Counted from the stretch's first letter, positions 28,771 to 38,032 are shown. The stretch: 64,000 nucleotides of DNA from Modestobacter sp. VKM Ac-2982 (GCF_026967935.1 NZ_JAPVBL010000006.1:1-64000), one strand, 5' to 3'. Translations and numbers: made by a program. Notes: a model not told the origin generated them from the letters alone.

Positions 28771-30867
28771 GTGAGCGACACCGCAGCTCTCGTCGAGCAG
28801 AGCGACGACACCCCGCCCAGCCCGTTCCACCGGATCGCGGACTTCATCGCCCTCCCCCGGCTCAGCGGCCTGGCCCTCTCCCCCGACGGCCGCCGGCTGG
28901 TCACCTCGGTGGCCACGCTGGACGCCGAGGGCAAGAAGTGGCAGTCCGCGCTCTGGGAGGTCGACCCGGCCGGACAGCGGGACGCCCGCCGGCTGACCCG
29001 CGGCGCGACCGGCGAGTCCGCCCCGGTCTTCACCCCCGCCGGCGACCTGCTGTTCACCTCCACCCGACCCGACCCGGCCACGACCGAGAGCGGCGGCGAC
29101 CCGAAGCCGGCACTGTGGGCGCTGCCGGCCGACGGCGGCGAGGCCCGGCTGGTCCTGCAGCGCAGCTCCGGCGTCTCCGGCGTCGCCGTTGCCGCGGACA
29201 CCGGCGACGTGGTCGTCGTCGCCAGCACGATGCCCGGCGCCGCGGATGCCGAGGCCGACGAGGAGCTCCGCACCCGGCGCAAGGACGCCGGGGTCAGCGC
29301 ACTGCTGCACGAGAGCTACCCGGTGCGCTACTGGGACCACGACCTGGGGCCTGCGGTGCCGCACCTGTTCTGGATCGGCGCACTGCCGGCGGAGGACGTC
29401 CCCGGCACGTCGGCGACCACGCCGCAGTGGCGGGACCTGACCCCGGACGCCGTCCCGCCACTGGGGTCGGGCTCCGACCTGGCCGTCTCCCCCGACGGCC
29501 GGTTCGTGGCGCGCAGCGAGGAGGTGCCCGACGGCCCGGCCGGACGGCGATCGCGGCTGCTGCTCATCGAGGTGGCGTCCGGGGAGACCCGGGTCCTCGT
29601 CGACGATCCGCAGGCCGACGTCTCCGCCGCCCGGTTCTCCCCCGACTCCGAGCGGGTCGTCTGCGCGCGGGAGTCCGCCTCGACCTACGCCGAACCGCCG
29701 GACCACACGCTGCTGCTGGTCGACGTCGCCACCGCCGAGACGCGCGAGCTCACCCCCGATTTCGACCGCTGGCCGAGCGCGCCGCAGTTCTCCGCCGACG
29801 GCACGGCCGTGTACTTCCTGGCCGACGACGACGGCCGGCACGCGGTCTTCCGGGTGGCGCTGGACGGCAGCGCGCCGGAGGGGAACGCCCCGGTGCGGCT
29901 GACCGACCAGGGCGCCTACAGCGACCTGCAGGTCGCCCCGGACGGCAGCGCGCTGTACGCGCTGCGCTCCGGGTACGACACCCCGCCGGTGCCGGTGCGG
30001 CTGGACCCGCAGGCGCCCGGGCAGGACCCAGCTGCGTTGCCCAACCCCGGCACGATCAGCAGCTTCCCCGGGACGCTGCGCGAACTGGACGCCACCGCCT
30101 CCGACGGCACCCGGGTCCAGTCCTGGTTGGTGCTCCCCGAGGGCGCCGACGCGGCGAGCCCGGCGCCGCTGGTGCTGTGGGTGCACGGCGGACCGCTGAT
30201 GAGCTGGAACTCCTGGTCCTGGCGCTGGACGCCGTGGGTGCTGGCCGCCCGGGGGTACGCCGTGCTGCTGCCCAACCCGGCGCTGTCGCAGGGGTTCGGC
30301 CAGGACTTCGTCCGCCGCGGCTGGGGCGAGTGGGGCGACGCCCCCTACACCGACCTGATGGCGGCGGTGGACGCCGCGGAAGCGCTCCCGGAGGTCGACG
30401 AGACCCGGACGGCGGCGATGGGCGGCTCGTTCGGCGGCTACATGGCCAACTGGATCGCCACCCAGACCGACCGCTTCCGGGCGATCGTCACCCACGCCAG
30501 CCTGTGGCACCTCGACGCGTTCATGGGGGCGACCGACGCCTCGTACTACTGGGAAAAGGAGTTCGGCGACCCGCTGACCGAGCCGAAGCGGTACGAACAG
30601 AACTCCCCGCACCGCTACGCCGACGCGATCCGGACCCCGATGCTGGTCATCCACGGCGACAAGGACTACCGGGTGCCGATCGGCGAGGGGCTGCGGCTCT
30701 GGTACGACCTGCAGAAGCGCGGGGTCCCGTCGAAGTTCCTGTACTTCCCGGACGAGAACCACTGGGTGCTCACGCCGGGGAACGCGGCGGTCTGGTACGA
30801 GACCGTGCTGGCCTTCCTGGCCGAGCACGTGCTGGGCGAGGAGTGGCGGCGCCCCGAGCTGGTCTGA
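28771..30867 (+). CDS. S9 family prolyl oligopeptidase-like serine peptidase
   Basis: A 698-residue protein. A seven-bladed beta-propeller spans about 30-430 (repeats such as LALSPDGRRLV, LAVSPDGRFVA and ARFSPDSERVV), followed by an alpha/beta-hydrolase domain with an oxyanion HGGP. The triad is S553 (GGSFGGYMANW), D632 (HGDKDYRVP) and H664 (ENHWV). It belongs to the acylaminoacyl-peptidase/dipeptidyl-peptidase group and degrades short peptides. No signal peptide is seen, so it is cytosolic. GTG 28771 follows GAGAGAAGG; TAGGCT at 28725 may be the -10. Confidence 0.93.
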   Translation: MSDTAALVEQSDDTPPSPFHRIADFIALPRLSGLALSPDGRRLVTSVATLDAEGKKWQSALWEVDPAGQRDARRLTRGATGESAPVFTPAGDLLFTSTRPDPATTESGGDPKPALWALPADGGEARLVLQRSSGVSGVAVAADTGDVVVVASTMPGAADAEADEELRTRRKDAGVSALLHESYPVRYWDHDLGPAVPHLFWIGALPAEDVPGTSATTPQWRDLTPDAVPPLGSGSDLAVSPDGRFVARSEEVPDGPAGRRSRLLLIEVASGETRVLVDDPQADVSAARFSPDSERVVCARESASTYAEPPDHTLLLVDVATAETRELTPDFDRWPSAPQFSADGTAVYFLADDDGRHAVFRVALDGSAPEGNAPVRLTDQGAYSDLQVAPDGSALYALRSGYDTPPVPVRLDPQAPGQDPAALPNPGTISSFPGTLRELDATASDGTRVQSWLVLPEGADAASPAPLVLWVHGGPLMSWNSWSWRWTPWVLAARGYAVLLPNPALSQGFGQDFVRRGWGEWGDAPYTDLMAAVDAAEALPEVDETRTAAMGGSFGGYMANWIATQTDRFRAIVTHASLWHLDAFMGATDASYYWEKEFGDPLTEPKRYEQNSPHRYADAIRTPMLVIHGDKDYRVPIGEGLRLWYDLQKRGVPSKFLYFPDENHWVLTPGNAAVWYETVLAFLAEHVLGEEWRRPELV

Positions 30868-30893
30868 GGCCGTCGCCCGGTCCGCCGCGTTCA

Positions 30894-31985
30894 TTACCGG
30901 GCGTCGAGCGGGCCGGTCGCCTGCCGGATCAGCCGGCGCATCTCCGTCGGGCTCAGGCAGGCGTCCAGGGCCGAGCGCAGCAGCCCGGCGAAGGTGTAGC
31001 TGGGCTCGCTGTGCAGCGCGCGCTCCAACGCGACGTTGGCCAGCGCCCCGTTCCCGCGCACCCACGCGCTGACCGCCAGCAGGGTCGCCGGCGCCGCGTC
31101 CAGCGGCGCCGGTGACCGACGGGTCAGCTCGGTCCACACCACCTCGGCGGCGGCCGCCGACTCCCCCAGCGCGAGGGTGAGGGCGCGGTCCCGCAGGTCG
31201 TGGTCACGCAGTCCCCACGCCAGCCGGGCCACCTCCCGGTCGGACAGCCGCCCACCCCCTGCCTCGGGGCCGGCGGCCTCGACCGCCGCCCGCACCGCCG
31301 CCCAGCCCTCCTCGACCAGGACGTCCCAGCCCAGCTCCGCCGTGCGCCGGGCCAGCGCGTCGCCCACCTCGTCGCAGGCCCGGGCCATCGCCTCGGCAGC
31401 CAGGAAGCCGACCGGTGCGATCCGCCGGGCCAGCGCGGCGCGTTCGTCCTCCACCACCTGCCCGTCGACCACGCTCGCCGCGGCCAGCTCACTCGTCCCG
31501 GCCGGCAGCGGGGTGCCCGCCTCCGGTGCGCAGCACGCGGCCGTGCAGTCGTAGGACCACCAGCGGTCCCGGCGGACCAGGAGCGCCTCCCGGAGCGGCA
31601 CGCCCACGGCGTCCAGCGCGAGCACCACCTCGTGCGCGAGGTCCCGGTGGGCCAGGTCCAGCTGCGCGGCGTCCCGGGGTGGGGTGTCGGGTGCGCCGAT
31701 CGGCACGGCGGGCTCGTCCGCGGCCTCGGAGACGACCACCAGCAACGCCGCCTCCGGCCCGTCGGTGAGCAGCGAGCGCACCAGACCGGAGACGACCTGC
31801 CTGCGGTGCTCGGGCGGCGGCAGGTCGACCCGGGCGGTGAGCCCCAGTCGCCTGCCCTGCGGCCCGCGCAGGCTCACCAGGACCAGCGACTCACGCGGCC
31901 GGAAGCCGAGCAGGTGCGGCAGCGCCGCGACCACCTCCCCGGGCTCGGAGAGGCGGACGGTCAGGGGCTGCTGGGGGTCGGCCAT
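30894..31985 (-). CDS. DUF4192 domain-containing protein
   Basis: A 363-residue protein with the N-terminal family signature RLSEPGEVVAALPHLLGFRPRESLVLVSL, an alpha/beta region, and a middle YDCTAACCAPEAGTPLP cysteine-rich loop typical of DUF4192. The C-terminal half is helical and repeats RDRALTLALGESAAAAEVVW-type segments. Common in actinobacteria, function unknown. ATG 31985 is chosen because the conserved domain starts at residue 10; a longer frame to 32114 lacks family similarity. It stops with TAA, rare here. Confidence 0.88.
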   Translation of the reverse strand: MADPQQPLTVRLSEPGEVVAALPHLLGFRPRESLVLVSLRGPQGRRLGLTARVDLPPPEHRRQVVSGLVRSLLTDGPEAALLVVVSEAADEPAVPIGAPDTPPRDAAQLDLAHRDLAHEVVLALDAVGVPLREALLVRRDRWWSYDCTAACCAPEAGTPLPAGTSELAAASVVDGQVVEDERAALARRIAPVGFLAAEAMARACDEVGDALARRTAELGWDVLVEEGWAAVRAAVEAAGPEAGGGRLSDREVARLAWGLRDHDLRDRALTLALGESAAAAEVVWTELTRRSPAPLDAAPATLLAVSAWVRGNGALANVALERALHSEPSYTFAGLLRSALDACLSPTEMRRLIRQATGPLDAR

Positions 31986-32136
31986 GTGCTCGACCCTGGA
32001 GCGCCCGGCCCCGGTCGAGAGCCGCGGGACCGAGGTTGTGGCGACGGTGGTCGCTGTGGACGGCGACCGGCAGGGCGTGCGCCCTCCGCGGCACCCTCCG
32101 GGCATGCAGCGCACCCGGACGGCTCCCCCGCAGGCC

Positions 32137-32430
32137 TCAGACCTCGTACTGGACCGCCGACCGGCTGGCCAGGTTCGGCTTCACGTGCTCGGCGATGACC
32201 GCGAGGTGCCGGGGGTCGGCGGCGTACGCGCGGAACGCCTCCAGGTCGGGGAAGTCGGCCACCAGGGCGGCGTGGGCGTTGCCCTCGACCAGACCGGCGT
32301 CCGGGCCCACGGCGAACGACGTCATGCCGCCGACCTCCTGCGGCAGGCGACGCAGGGCGGCCAGGGTCGCCTCCCGGGTCTGCGGAGAGGTGTCCTCGGT
32401 CCAGGTGAACAGCACGACGTGGCGCAGCAT
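32137..32430 (-). CDS. Dabb family stress-responsive alpha/beta-barrel protein
   Basis: A 97-residue, complete Dabb domain: MLRHVVLFTWTEDTSPQTRE start, central LVADFPDLEAFRAYAADPRHL and C-terminal HVKPNLASRSAVQYEV. Such dimeric ferredoxin-like proteins include olivetolic acid cyclase and many of unknown function. It is 65 bases divergent from the GT4 gene that opens the glycosyltransferase cluster and is not obviously part of it. Confidence 0.9.
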   Translation of the reverse strand: MLRHVVLFTWTEDTSPQTREATLAALRRLPQEVGGMTSFAVGPDAGLVEGNAHAALVADFPDLEAFRAYAADPRHLAVIAEHVKPNLASRSAVQYEV

Positions 32431-32482
32431 GAGCGCACCCTGCCAGGCCGGTCCGGGCAGCGGCCAGCCCAGGGGCCCTCGT

Positions 32483-32488
32483 TAGAGT
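32483..32488 (+). promoter_or_regulatory. -10 element of the GT4-led cluster (leaderless)
   Basis: TAGAGT ends exactly six bases before ATG 32495, and no ribosome binding site is seen. It probably drives the coupled genes to 37394. Confidence 0.55.
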
Positions 32489-32494
32489 CCGGTC

Positions 32495-33766
32495 ATGGGA
32501 CGGTCGTTGCGGGTTGCACTGCTGTCCTACCGCAGCAAGCCGCACAGCGGCGGCCAGGGCGTGTACGTCCGGGCCCTGTCCCGGGAGCTGCGCGAGCTCG
32601 GGCACCGGGTCGAGGTGCTCAGCGGGCAGCCCTATCCCGAGCTGGCCGACGGCGTGCCGCTGACCCGGGTGCCCAGCCTGGACCTCTACCGGGAACCCGA
32701 CCCCTTCCGGACCCCCCGGCCCAGCGAGTTCACCAGCCCGATCGACGTGGCCGAGTGGCTGGCCATGTGCACGGCGGGCTTCCCCGAGCCGCTGACCTTC
32801 AGCCTGCGTGCCGCGCGGCTCCTGGGACGCCGCGCCACGGAGTTCGACCTGGTGCACGACAACCAGTCGCTGGGCTACGGGCTGCTCCAGCTGCGCCGCC
32901 GGGGGCTGCCCACCGTCGCCACGGTGCACCACCCGGTCGCCATCGACCGCGACCTCGAGCTCGCCGCGGCGACCGGGGTGCGCCGCCGGCTGACGCTGCG
33001 CCGCTGGTACGGCTTCACCGCCATGCAGGCCCGGGTCGCACAGCGGCTCGACGGCCTGACCACCGTCTCCGACAGCTCCCGCCGGGACATCACCCGGCAC
33101 ATGGGCGTCCCGGCTGCCGGCGTCGAGGTCATCCCGGTCGGCATCGACCCGGAGGTGTTCCGGCCGCCGGCGGAGCCGACCGCCCGGGAGGCGGCCCGGA
33201 TCGTGGTGACGACCAGCGCGGACGTCCCGCTCAAGGGCCTGGTCCACCTGCTGGAGGCGCTGGCCAAGCTGCGCACGGAACAGGACGTGCGCCTCACCGT
33301 GGTGGGCACGGCCCGGCCCGGTGGTCCGGCGGCCGAGGCGCTGGACCGGCTCAGCCTGGCCGACGCCGTCCACTTCACCGGCTCGATCCCGACCGAGGAG
33401 CTGGTCCGGCTGCTGCAGACCGCCACCGTGGTCGCCGTCCCGTCGCTGTACGAGGGCTTCTCGCTGCCTGCGGTGGAGGCGATGGCCTGCGGCACGCCGC
33501 TGGTCACGACCGACGCGGGTGCCCTGCCGGAGGTCGTCGGCTCGCACGCCGGGGTGCAGGTGCCCGCGGGCGACGTCGGCCGCCTGGCCGAGGCGCTGCG
33601 GCTGGTGCTGGACCACCCGTCGCTGCGGGACCAGCTGGGCCGGGCGGGGCGGGCCCGGGTGCTCGGCTCCTACACCTGGCGGCGCACCGCCGAGCGCACG
33701 GCCGAGTGGTACGGCGAGGTGCTGGACCGACGGGCGGCCACCGACGTGGGGAGCGGCCGGTGCTGA
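32495..33766 (+). CDS. Family 4 glycosyltransferase
   Basis: A 423-residue GT-B enzyme. The N-terminal domain has SYRSKPHSGGQGVYVRALS, the usual donor/acceptor loop with Gly-Gly-x-Gly. The C-terminal domain has TTSADVPLKGLVHLLEALA and the catalytic E-x7-E region PSLYEGFSLPAVEAMACGTPLV. It transfers an activated sugar with retention of configuration; sugar and acceptor are unknown. Its last 7 bases overlap the methyltransferase start, so the cluster is translationally coupled. Confidence 0.93.
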   Translation: MGRSLRVALLSYRSKPHSGGQGVYVRALSRELRELGHRVEVLSGQPYPELADGVPLTRVPSLDLYREPDPFRTPRPSEFTSPIDVAEWLAMCTAGFPEPLTFSLRAARLLGRRATEFDLVHDNQSLGYGLLQLRRRGLPTVATVHHPVAIDRDLELAAATGVRRRLTLRRWYGFTAMQARVAQRLDGLTTVSDSSRRDITRHMGVPAAGVEVIPVGIDPEVFRPPAEPTAREAARIVVTTSADVPLKGLVHLLEALAKLRTEQDVRLTVVGTARPGGPAAEALDRLSLADAVHFTGSIPTEELVRLLQTATVVAVPSLYEGFSLPAVEAMACGTPLVTTDAGALPEVVGSHAGVQVPAGDVGRLAEALRLVLDHPSLRDQLGRAGRARVLGSYTWRRTAERTAEWYGEVLDRRAATDVGSGRC

Positions 33767-34533
33767 CGGTCGACTACGACCTGCTCGACGTGCGGCCGGG
33801 CATGCGGGTCCTGGACCTGGGGTGCGGCGAGGGCCGGCACGCGTTCGAGGCCTACCGGCGAGGGGCCTCGGTGCTCGCGGTCGACTGGGGGCAGCAGGAA
33901 GTGGCCACCACCGCCGAGTGGCTGGGTGCGATCGCCGCCGCCGGCGAGGCACCGGCGGGTGCGTCGGCCGGGGTGGCCCGCGGCGACCTCCGTGGCCTGC
34001 CGGTGCCCGATGCGAGCGTCGACCGGGTGATCGCCTCGGAGGTGCTCGAGCACATCGTCGACGACCGCACGGCCCTGGCCGAGATCGCCCGGGTGCTCAA
34101 GCCCGGCGGTCGAGTGGCGGTCAGCGTGCCCCGGTACGGCCCCGAGCGGATCTGCTGGGCGCTGTCGGACAGCTATCACGCCAACGAGGGCGGCCACATC
34201 CGCATCTACCGGGGTGACCAGCTGTGGGCACGGCTCGCCGCGGCCGGGCTGCGACCGACCGACACCCACCACGCCCACGCCCTGCACGCCCCGTTCTGGT
34301 GGCTCAAGTGCGCGGTCGGCGTCGACCGGGACACCGCGCTCGTCCGCGCCTACCACCGGCTGCTGGTCTGGGACCTGGTGCACCGCCCCTGGCTGACCCG
34401 CACCGCCGAGCGACTGCTGGACCCGCTGCTCGGCAAGAGCCTGGTCCTCTACGCCGACAAGCCGGCGCCCACCGCCGGCGAGACGGCCGCCGGTGGGACG
34501 GCCGCCGCGGGCGGGGCGCTCGCGAGTGCCTGA
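33760..34533 (+). CDS. Class I SAM-dependent methyltransferase of the glycan cluster
   Basis: A 257-residue methyltransferase of the Methyltransf_11 type. Motif I is MRVLDLGCGEGRHAFEAYRRG, followed by VLAVDWGQQEV, the post-I ASEVLEHIVDDRTALAEIARVLKPGG and SVPRYGPERICW. The C-terminus ends in an Ala/Gly-rich tail. It lies between a GT4 and an alpha/alpha-toroid protein, overlapping both by 7-8 bases, so its substrate is probably a sugar or lipid intermediate of that pathway. GTG 33760 is fixed by the overlap. Confidence 0.9.
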   Translation: MLTVDYDLLDVRPGMRVLDLGCGEGRHAFEAYRRGASVLAVDWGQQEVATTAEWLGAIAAAGEAPAGASAGVARGDLRGLPVPDASVDRVIASEVLEHIVDDRTALAEIARVLKPGGRVAVSVPRYGPERICWALSDSYHANEGGHIRIYRGDQLWARLAAAGLRPTDTHHAHALHAPFWWLKCAVGVDRDTALVRAYHRLLVWDLVHRPWLTRTAERLLDPLLGKSLVLYADKPAPTAGETAAGGTAAAGGALASA

Positions 34534-35584
34534 GTCCGCACTGGCGCTGCCCGAGGTCCCCGGCGTGCTCACCGCCGACCAGCTGCGCCAGACCGTCGCG
34601 GCGATCGCCGCCGAGCAGTCCGCCGACGGTGCCCTGCCCTGGTTCCGCGGTGGCCAGCTGGACGCCTGGGACTCGGTCGAGGCGGCGATGGCGCTGGACG
34701 TCGGCGGGGAGCACGACCGAGCGGTCGCCGCCTACGCCTGGCTGGCCGGGCGGCAGCGCACCGACGGCTCCTGGGCCGTGGAGTACCGGGACGGCACCGC
34801 CTCGGCCCCGGGAGCGGAGAGCAACCACGCCGGCTACCTCGCCGTGGGCGTCTGGCACAGCTGGCTGAGCACCGGCGACGTCGGACTGGTCGACCGGCTG
34901 TGGCCCACCGTGCGCCGGGCGCTGGACCTCGTGACGACGATGCAGCTGGCCGGTGGGGCGATCGGCTGGGCGCTGCGCCCGGACGGCGCGCCCGACGACA
35001 CGGCGCTGCTCACCGGGAACGCGAGCCTGTTCCAGGCGCTGCGTGCCGGGATCGCCCTGGCCGACCTGGTCGGCTCGGCCCAGCCGGACTGGGAGCTGGC
35101 CGCCGCCGATCTCGGCCGGGCGCTGCGCGACCGGCCCGAGGCGTTCGCGGACCGGTCGCGGTACTCGATGGACTGGTACTACCCGGTGCTGGCCGGTGCG
35201 CTCACCGGTGCGGCGGCCGAGGCGCGGCTGGCCGCGGGCTGGGACACCTTCGTCGTCCCCGGGCTGGGGGTGCGGTGCGTCGCCGACCGGCCGTGGGTGA
35301 CCGGCGCGGAGACCTGCGAGCTGGCGCTGGCGCTCGCCGCGGCCGGCCGGCCGGATGACGCGATCGAGCAGCTGGCCGCCATGCAGCACCTGCGCGCCGA
35401 CGACGGCTCGTACTGGACCGGCCTGGTGTACGCCGACGACGCCCGCTGGCCGGTCGAGCGCACCACCTGGACGGCGGCGGCCGTGGTGCTGGCTGCGGAC
35501 GCCATCGCCGGCACCGGCCCGGCCGCCGCGCTGTTCGCCGACCCGACCGCGCTCGACCGGTCCGTGACGGAGGCGCTGGGTTGA
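34526..35584 (+). CDS. Alpha/alpha-toroid protein (prenyltransferase/terpenoid-cyclase- or GH15-like), unknown function
   Basis: A 352-residue, mostly helical protein with repeated helix-pair motifs: DSVEAAMALDVGGEHDRAVAAYAWLAGRQ, then a DGSWAVEY turn, SNHAGYLAVGVWHSWLSTGD, DRLWPTVRRALDLV, and TGNASLFQALRAGIALAD. QxxDGSW turns are typical of squalene-cyclase/prenyltransferase toroids. The GD-x-LW-x-V-x-ALD block also resembles (alpha/alpha)6 glycosidases. No DxDD or DXD catalytic motif was found. It is coupled to the methyltransferase (8-base overlap). I would not assign an activity; it may bind or process a polyprenyl or oligosaccharide. Confidence 0.7.
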   Translation: MPESALALPEVPGVLTADQLRQTVAAIAAEQSADGALPWFRGGQLDAWDSVEAAMALDVGGEHDRAVAAYAWLAGRQRTDGSWAVEYRDGTASAPGAESNHAGYLAVGVWHSWLSTGDVGLVDRLWPTVRRALDLVTTMQLAGGAIGWALRPDGAPDDTALLTGNASLFQALRAGIALADLVGSAQPDWELAAADLGRALRDRPEAFADRSRYSMDWYYPVLAGALTGAAAEARLAAGWDTFVVPGLGVRCVADRPWVTGAETCELALALAAAGRPDDAIEQLAAMQHLRADDGSYWTGLVYADDARWPVERTTWTAAAVVLAADAIAGTGPAAALFADPTALDRSVTEALG

Positions 35585-35601
35585 CGCCCCGCCCGGTCGG
35601 G

Positions 35602-35607
35602 CACGAT
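35602..35607 (+). promoter_or_regulatory. Possible internal leaderless -10 before the first GT2 gene
   Basis: CACGAT ends six bases before GTG 35614, the same spacing as at other leaderless starts in the window. It may add transcription of the two GT2 genes. Confidence 0.4.
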
Positions 35608-35613
35608 CACCAG

Positions 35614-36471
35614 GTGCCCACAGACCTCGGCAGCGATGCCTCCGCGGTGACCTGCGTGGTGGCCAGCCGCAACCGCCGCGACGACCTGCTGGCCAGCCTC
35701 CCCCGACACGAGGCCCCGGTGGTGCTGGTCGACAACGCCTCCACCGACGACACGGTGGCCGCGGTCCGGGCTGCACACCCGGAGGTCACCGTCGTCCCCC
35801 TGGACCGCAACACCGGCGCCGTCGCCCGCACCGTCGGCGTCGCCCGGGCGGGCACGCCGTTCGTGGCCTTCACCGACGACGACTCCTGGTGGGCGCCGGG
35901 CGACCTGGCGCGCGGGGTCGAGATCATGCGCGCGCACCCGCGGCTGGGGCTGCTGGCCGCCCGGATCCTGGTGGGCTCCGCCGAGGAGCTCGACCCGGTC
36001 TGCACCGAGATGGCCGACAGCCCGCTGGGCACCGAGCCCGACCTGCCGGGCCCGTCGCTGCTCGGGTTCGTCGCCTGCGCCGCACTGGTGCGCACCGATG
36101 CGTTCACCGCCGTCGGCGGCTTCGACCGGGTCGTGCGCTTCCCCGGCGAGGAGGAGCGGCTGGCGCTGGACCTGGCGGCGGCCGGCTGGGGCCTGGCCTA
36201 CGTCGACCAGGTCACCGTGCACCACCACCCCTCCACCCACCGGGAGGCCAGCAGCGCCCGGCAGGCGGGCATCTGGCGCAGCCGGGTCCTCACCGCGCTC
36301 ATGCGCTACCCGCTGCGCGACGTCGCCGGCCAGCTGGTCCGGGTGGTGCGCGCCGGGCGCCCGGGCTGGCGGGGGCTCGCCGGGGCGGTCCCCCGGGTCC
36401 CCGCCGCCCTGCGGAACCGGCGGGTGCTCCCCCGGCACGTGATGGCCGGGGTCCGGGAGCTGGCGGCATGA
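35614..36471 (+). CDS. Family 2 glycosyltransferase
   Basis: A 285-residue GT-A enzyme. The nucleotide-sugar fold shows TCVVASRNRRDDLLASL, VLVDNASTDDTVAAV and the metal-binding DDD of AFTDDDSWW. The acceptor part has AALVRTDAFTAVGGFD and the ED-like EEERLALDLAAAGW. The tail is basic and amphipathic (RVVRAGRPGWRGLAG). A longer start (TTG 35581) is possible, but GTG 35614 has a -10 six bases upstream. It is followed by a similar GT2 with an ATGA overlap. Confidence 0.9.
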   Translation: MPTDLGSDASAVTCVVASRNRRDDLLASLPRHEAPVVLVDNASTDDTVAAVRAAHPEVTVVPLDRNTGAVARTVGVARAGTPFVAFTDDDSWWAPGDLARGVEIMRAHPRLGLLAARILVGSAEELDPVCTEMADSPLGTEPDLPGPSLLGFVACAALVRTDAFTAVGGFDRVVRFPGEEERLALDLAAAGWGLAYVDQVTVHHHPSTHREASSARQAGIWRSRVLTALMRYPLRDVAGQLVRVVRAGRPGWRGLAGAVPRVPAALRNRRVLPRHVMAGVRELAA

Positions 36472-37394
36472 CGAGCGGAGCCACGACCGGAGCCGGTGCG
36501 CCCGACCCACGCGTCGCCGTCGTCGTCATCACCCACGACCGCCGGGAGGAGCTGCTGCTGGCGCTGTCCCGGCTGCGGGAGCTGCCCGAGCAGCCACAGG
36601 TGGTCGTCGTGGACAACGGCTCGACCGACGGCACCGCCGAGGCGATCCGCACCCGGCACCCGTGGGTCGAGCTGATCGCCAGCCCGGAGAACCTGGGCGC
36701 GGTCGGCCGCAACCTCGGTGTGGCCCGGTTGGACACCCCGTACGTCGCCTTCTGCGACGACGACACCTGGTGGGACCCGGGTTCGCTGCGCACCGCCGCC
36801 GACGCGCTCGACGCCCACTCCCGGCTGGCCGTCGTCACCGCCCGGATCCTGGTCGAGCCCGGCGGCATCGAGGACCCGATCGTCGCCGAGCTGCGCGACT
36901 CCCCGGTCGTCGGCGCCGACTGGCTGCCCGGGCCGGCGCTGGGCAGCTTCCTGGCCGGTGCCAGCGTGCTGCGGCGGGAGGCGTTCACCGAGGTCGGCGG
37001 CTTCTCCGAGCGGCTGTGGCTGGGCGGGGAGGAGGAGCTGATGGCCGGTGACCTGGCCGCGGCCGGCTGGGAGCTCTGCTACCTGCCCACGATCGCGATC
37101 CACCACCAGGCCAGCACCGCCCGCGACCCGCACAAGCGCAGGCAGGACGGCATTCGCAACACGCTCTGGACGACGTGGCTCCGCCGCCCGTTCCGGCCCG
37201 CGCTGCGACGCACCGTGCACCTGCTGCGCACCGTCCCCCGCGACCGGGTCACCGCCCGGGGGCTGCTCGCCGCCGTCCGCGGGCTGCCCTGGGTGCTGCG
37301 TGAGCGACGGGTGCTCCCGCCACACGCGGAGGCGCGGTTCGCCGCTCTGGAGAACGCCCAGCGCAGCTCCACCGCGCGCCGCTACGTGAGCTGA
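36468..37394 (+). CDS. Family 2 glycosyltransferase (paralogue of the preceding gene)
   Basis: A 308-residue GT-A enzyme sharing most motifs with its neighbour: VAVVVITHDRREELLLAL, VVVDNGSTDGTAEAI, ENLGAVGRNLGVARL, AFCDDDTWWDPGSL and GASVLRREAFTEVGGFSERLWLGGEEELMAGDLAAAGW. The pair probably arose by tandem duplication and adds successive sugars. It ends the coupled cluster. The TPM gene is convergent, 23 bases downstream. Confidence 0.92.
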   Translation: MTSGATTGAGAPDPRVAVVVITHDRREELLLALSRLRELPEQPQVVVVDNGSTDGTAEAIRTRHPWVELIASPENLGAVGRNLGVARLDTPYVAFCDDDTWWDPGSLRTAADALDAHSRLAVVTARILVEPGGIEDPIVAELRDSPVVGADWLPGPALGSFLAGASVLRREAFTEVGGFSERLWLGGEEELMAGDLAAAGWELCYLPTIAIHHQASTARDPHKRRQDGIRNTLWTTWLRRPFRPALRRTVHLLRTVPRDRVTARGLLAAVRGLPWVLRERRVLPPHAEARFAALENAQRSSTARRYVS

Positions 37395-37417
37395 GCGGTG
37401 AGCGGCGCCCCGGCGGA

Positions 37418-38026
37418 TCAGCTCTGCCGGGCCGGCTCGGTCTCGGGCTCGTGGTCCTCCGGGGAGCCCCGCCGGGAGACGAGGTAGAAGGCGGTCAGCA
37501 CGCCGGCGAGGACCACCACGACCACGGCGGTCCTCGTCGCCGACCACGACGGCATGGCCGGGTCGACGACGTCGGTGGACTGCAGTCCGTCGGCCAGCGC
37601 CACCACCGCGCCGGACCAGTCGCCCTCGACGATCGCGGGCTCGACGTCCTCGCTCATCAGGGTCTCGACGGCCTCCGGCTGCAGCGTCGACTCGTCCCCG
37701 ACCCACCACTCGTACTCGGCCTCGTCGGTCGCGACGGCCAGCAGCACCTCCTCGTCGCCGAGCTCGGACTCCATCGCGGTCAGCTCGGCCCAGTCGGCGT
37801 CGTCCTCCTCGCCGTCGAAGGAGGGGACGAAGACGGCGGACAGGTCGATCCCGGTCTGGGCGCGCAGTTCGGCCACGGCCTCCTCGGCTGCCGCGGCGTC
37901 CGCCCCGAGCACGCCGGCCTCGTCGGTGATCGGTGTATCGAGCGCGACCGGCTGCGCTGCCATCGCCGTCCCTGCGGGCAGCAGCCCGGTGATCAGGAGG
38001 ACCAACAACGCGATTCGCGTGCGCAC
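37418..38026 (-). CDS. TPM-domain exported membrane protein
   Basis: A protein of about 202 residues with a signal peptide (ALLVLLITGLLPAGTAMAA). One TPM domain follows (ITDEAGVLGADAAAAEEAVAEL, GIDLSAVFVPSFDGE, DEEVLLAVATDEAEYEWWVG), then a C-terminal membrane helix (AVVVVVLAGVLTAFYLV) and an acidic tail. TPM proteins have been linked to photosystem II repair in plants and are abundant, with unclear function, in actinobacterial envelopes. GTG 38026 gives proper spacing to AGAGGAA; the further-upstream GTG 38032 abuts it. Confidence 0.82.
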   Translation of the reverse strand: MRTRIALLVLLITGLLPAGTAMAAQPVALDTPITDEAGVLGADAAAAEEAVAELRAQTGIDLSAVFVPSFDGEEDDADWAELTAMESELGDEEVLLAVATDEAEYEWWVGDESTLQPEAVETLMSEDVEPAIVEGDWSGAVVALADGLQSTDVVDPAMPSWSATRTAVVVVVLAGVLTAFYLVSRRGSPEDHEPETEPARQS

Positions 38027-38032
38027 ACACAC

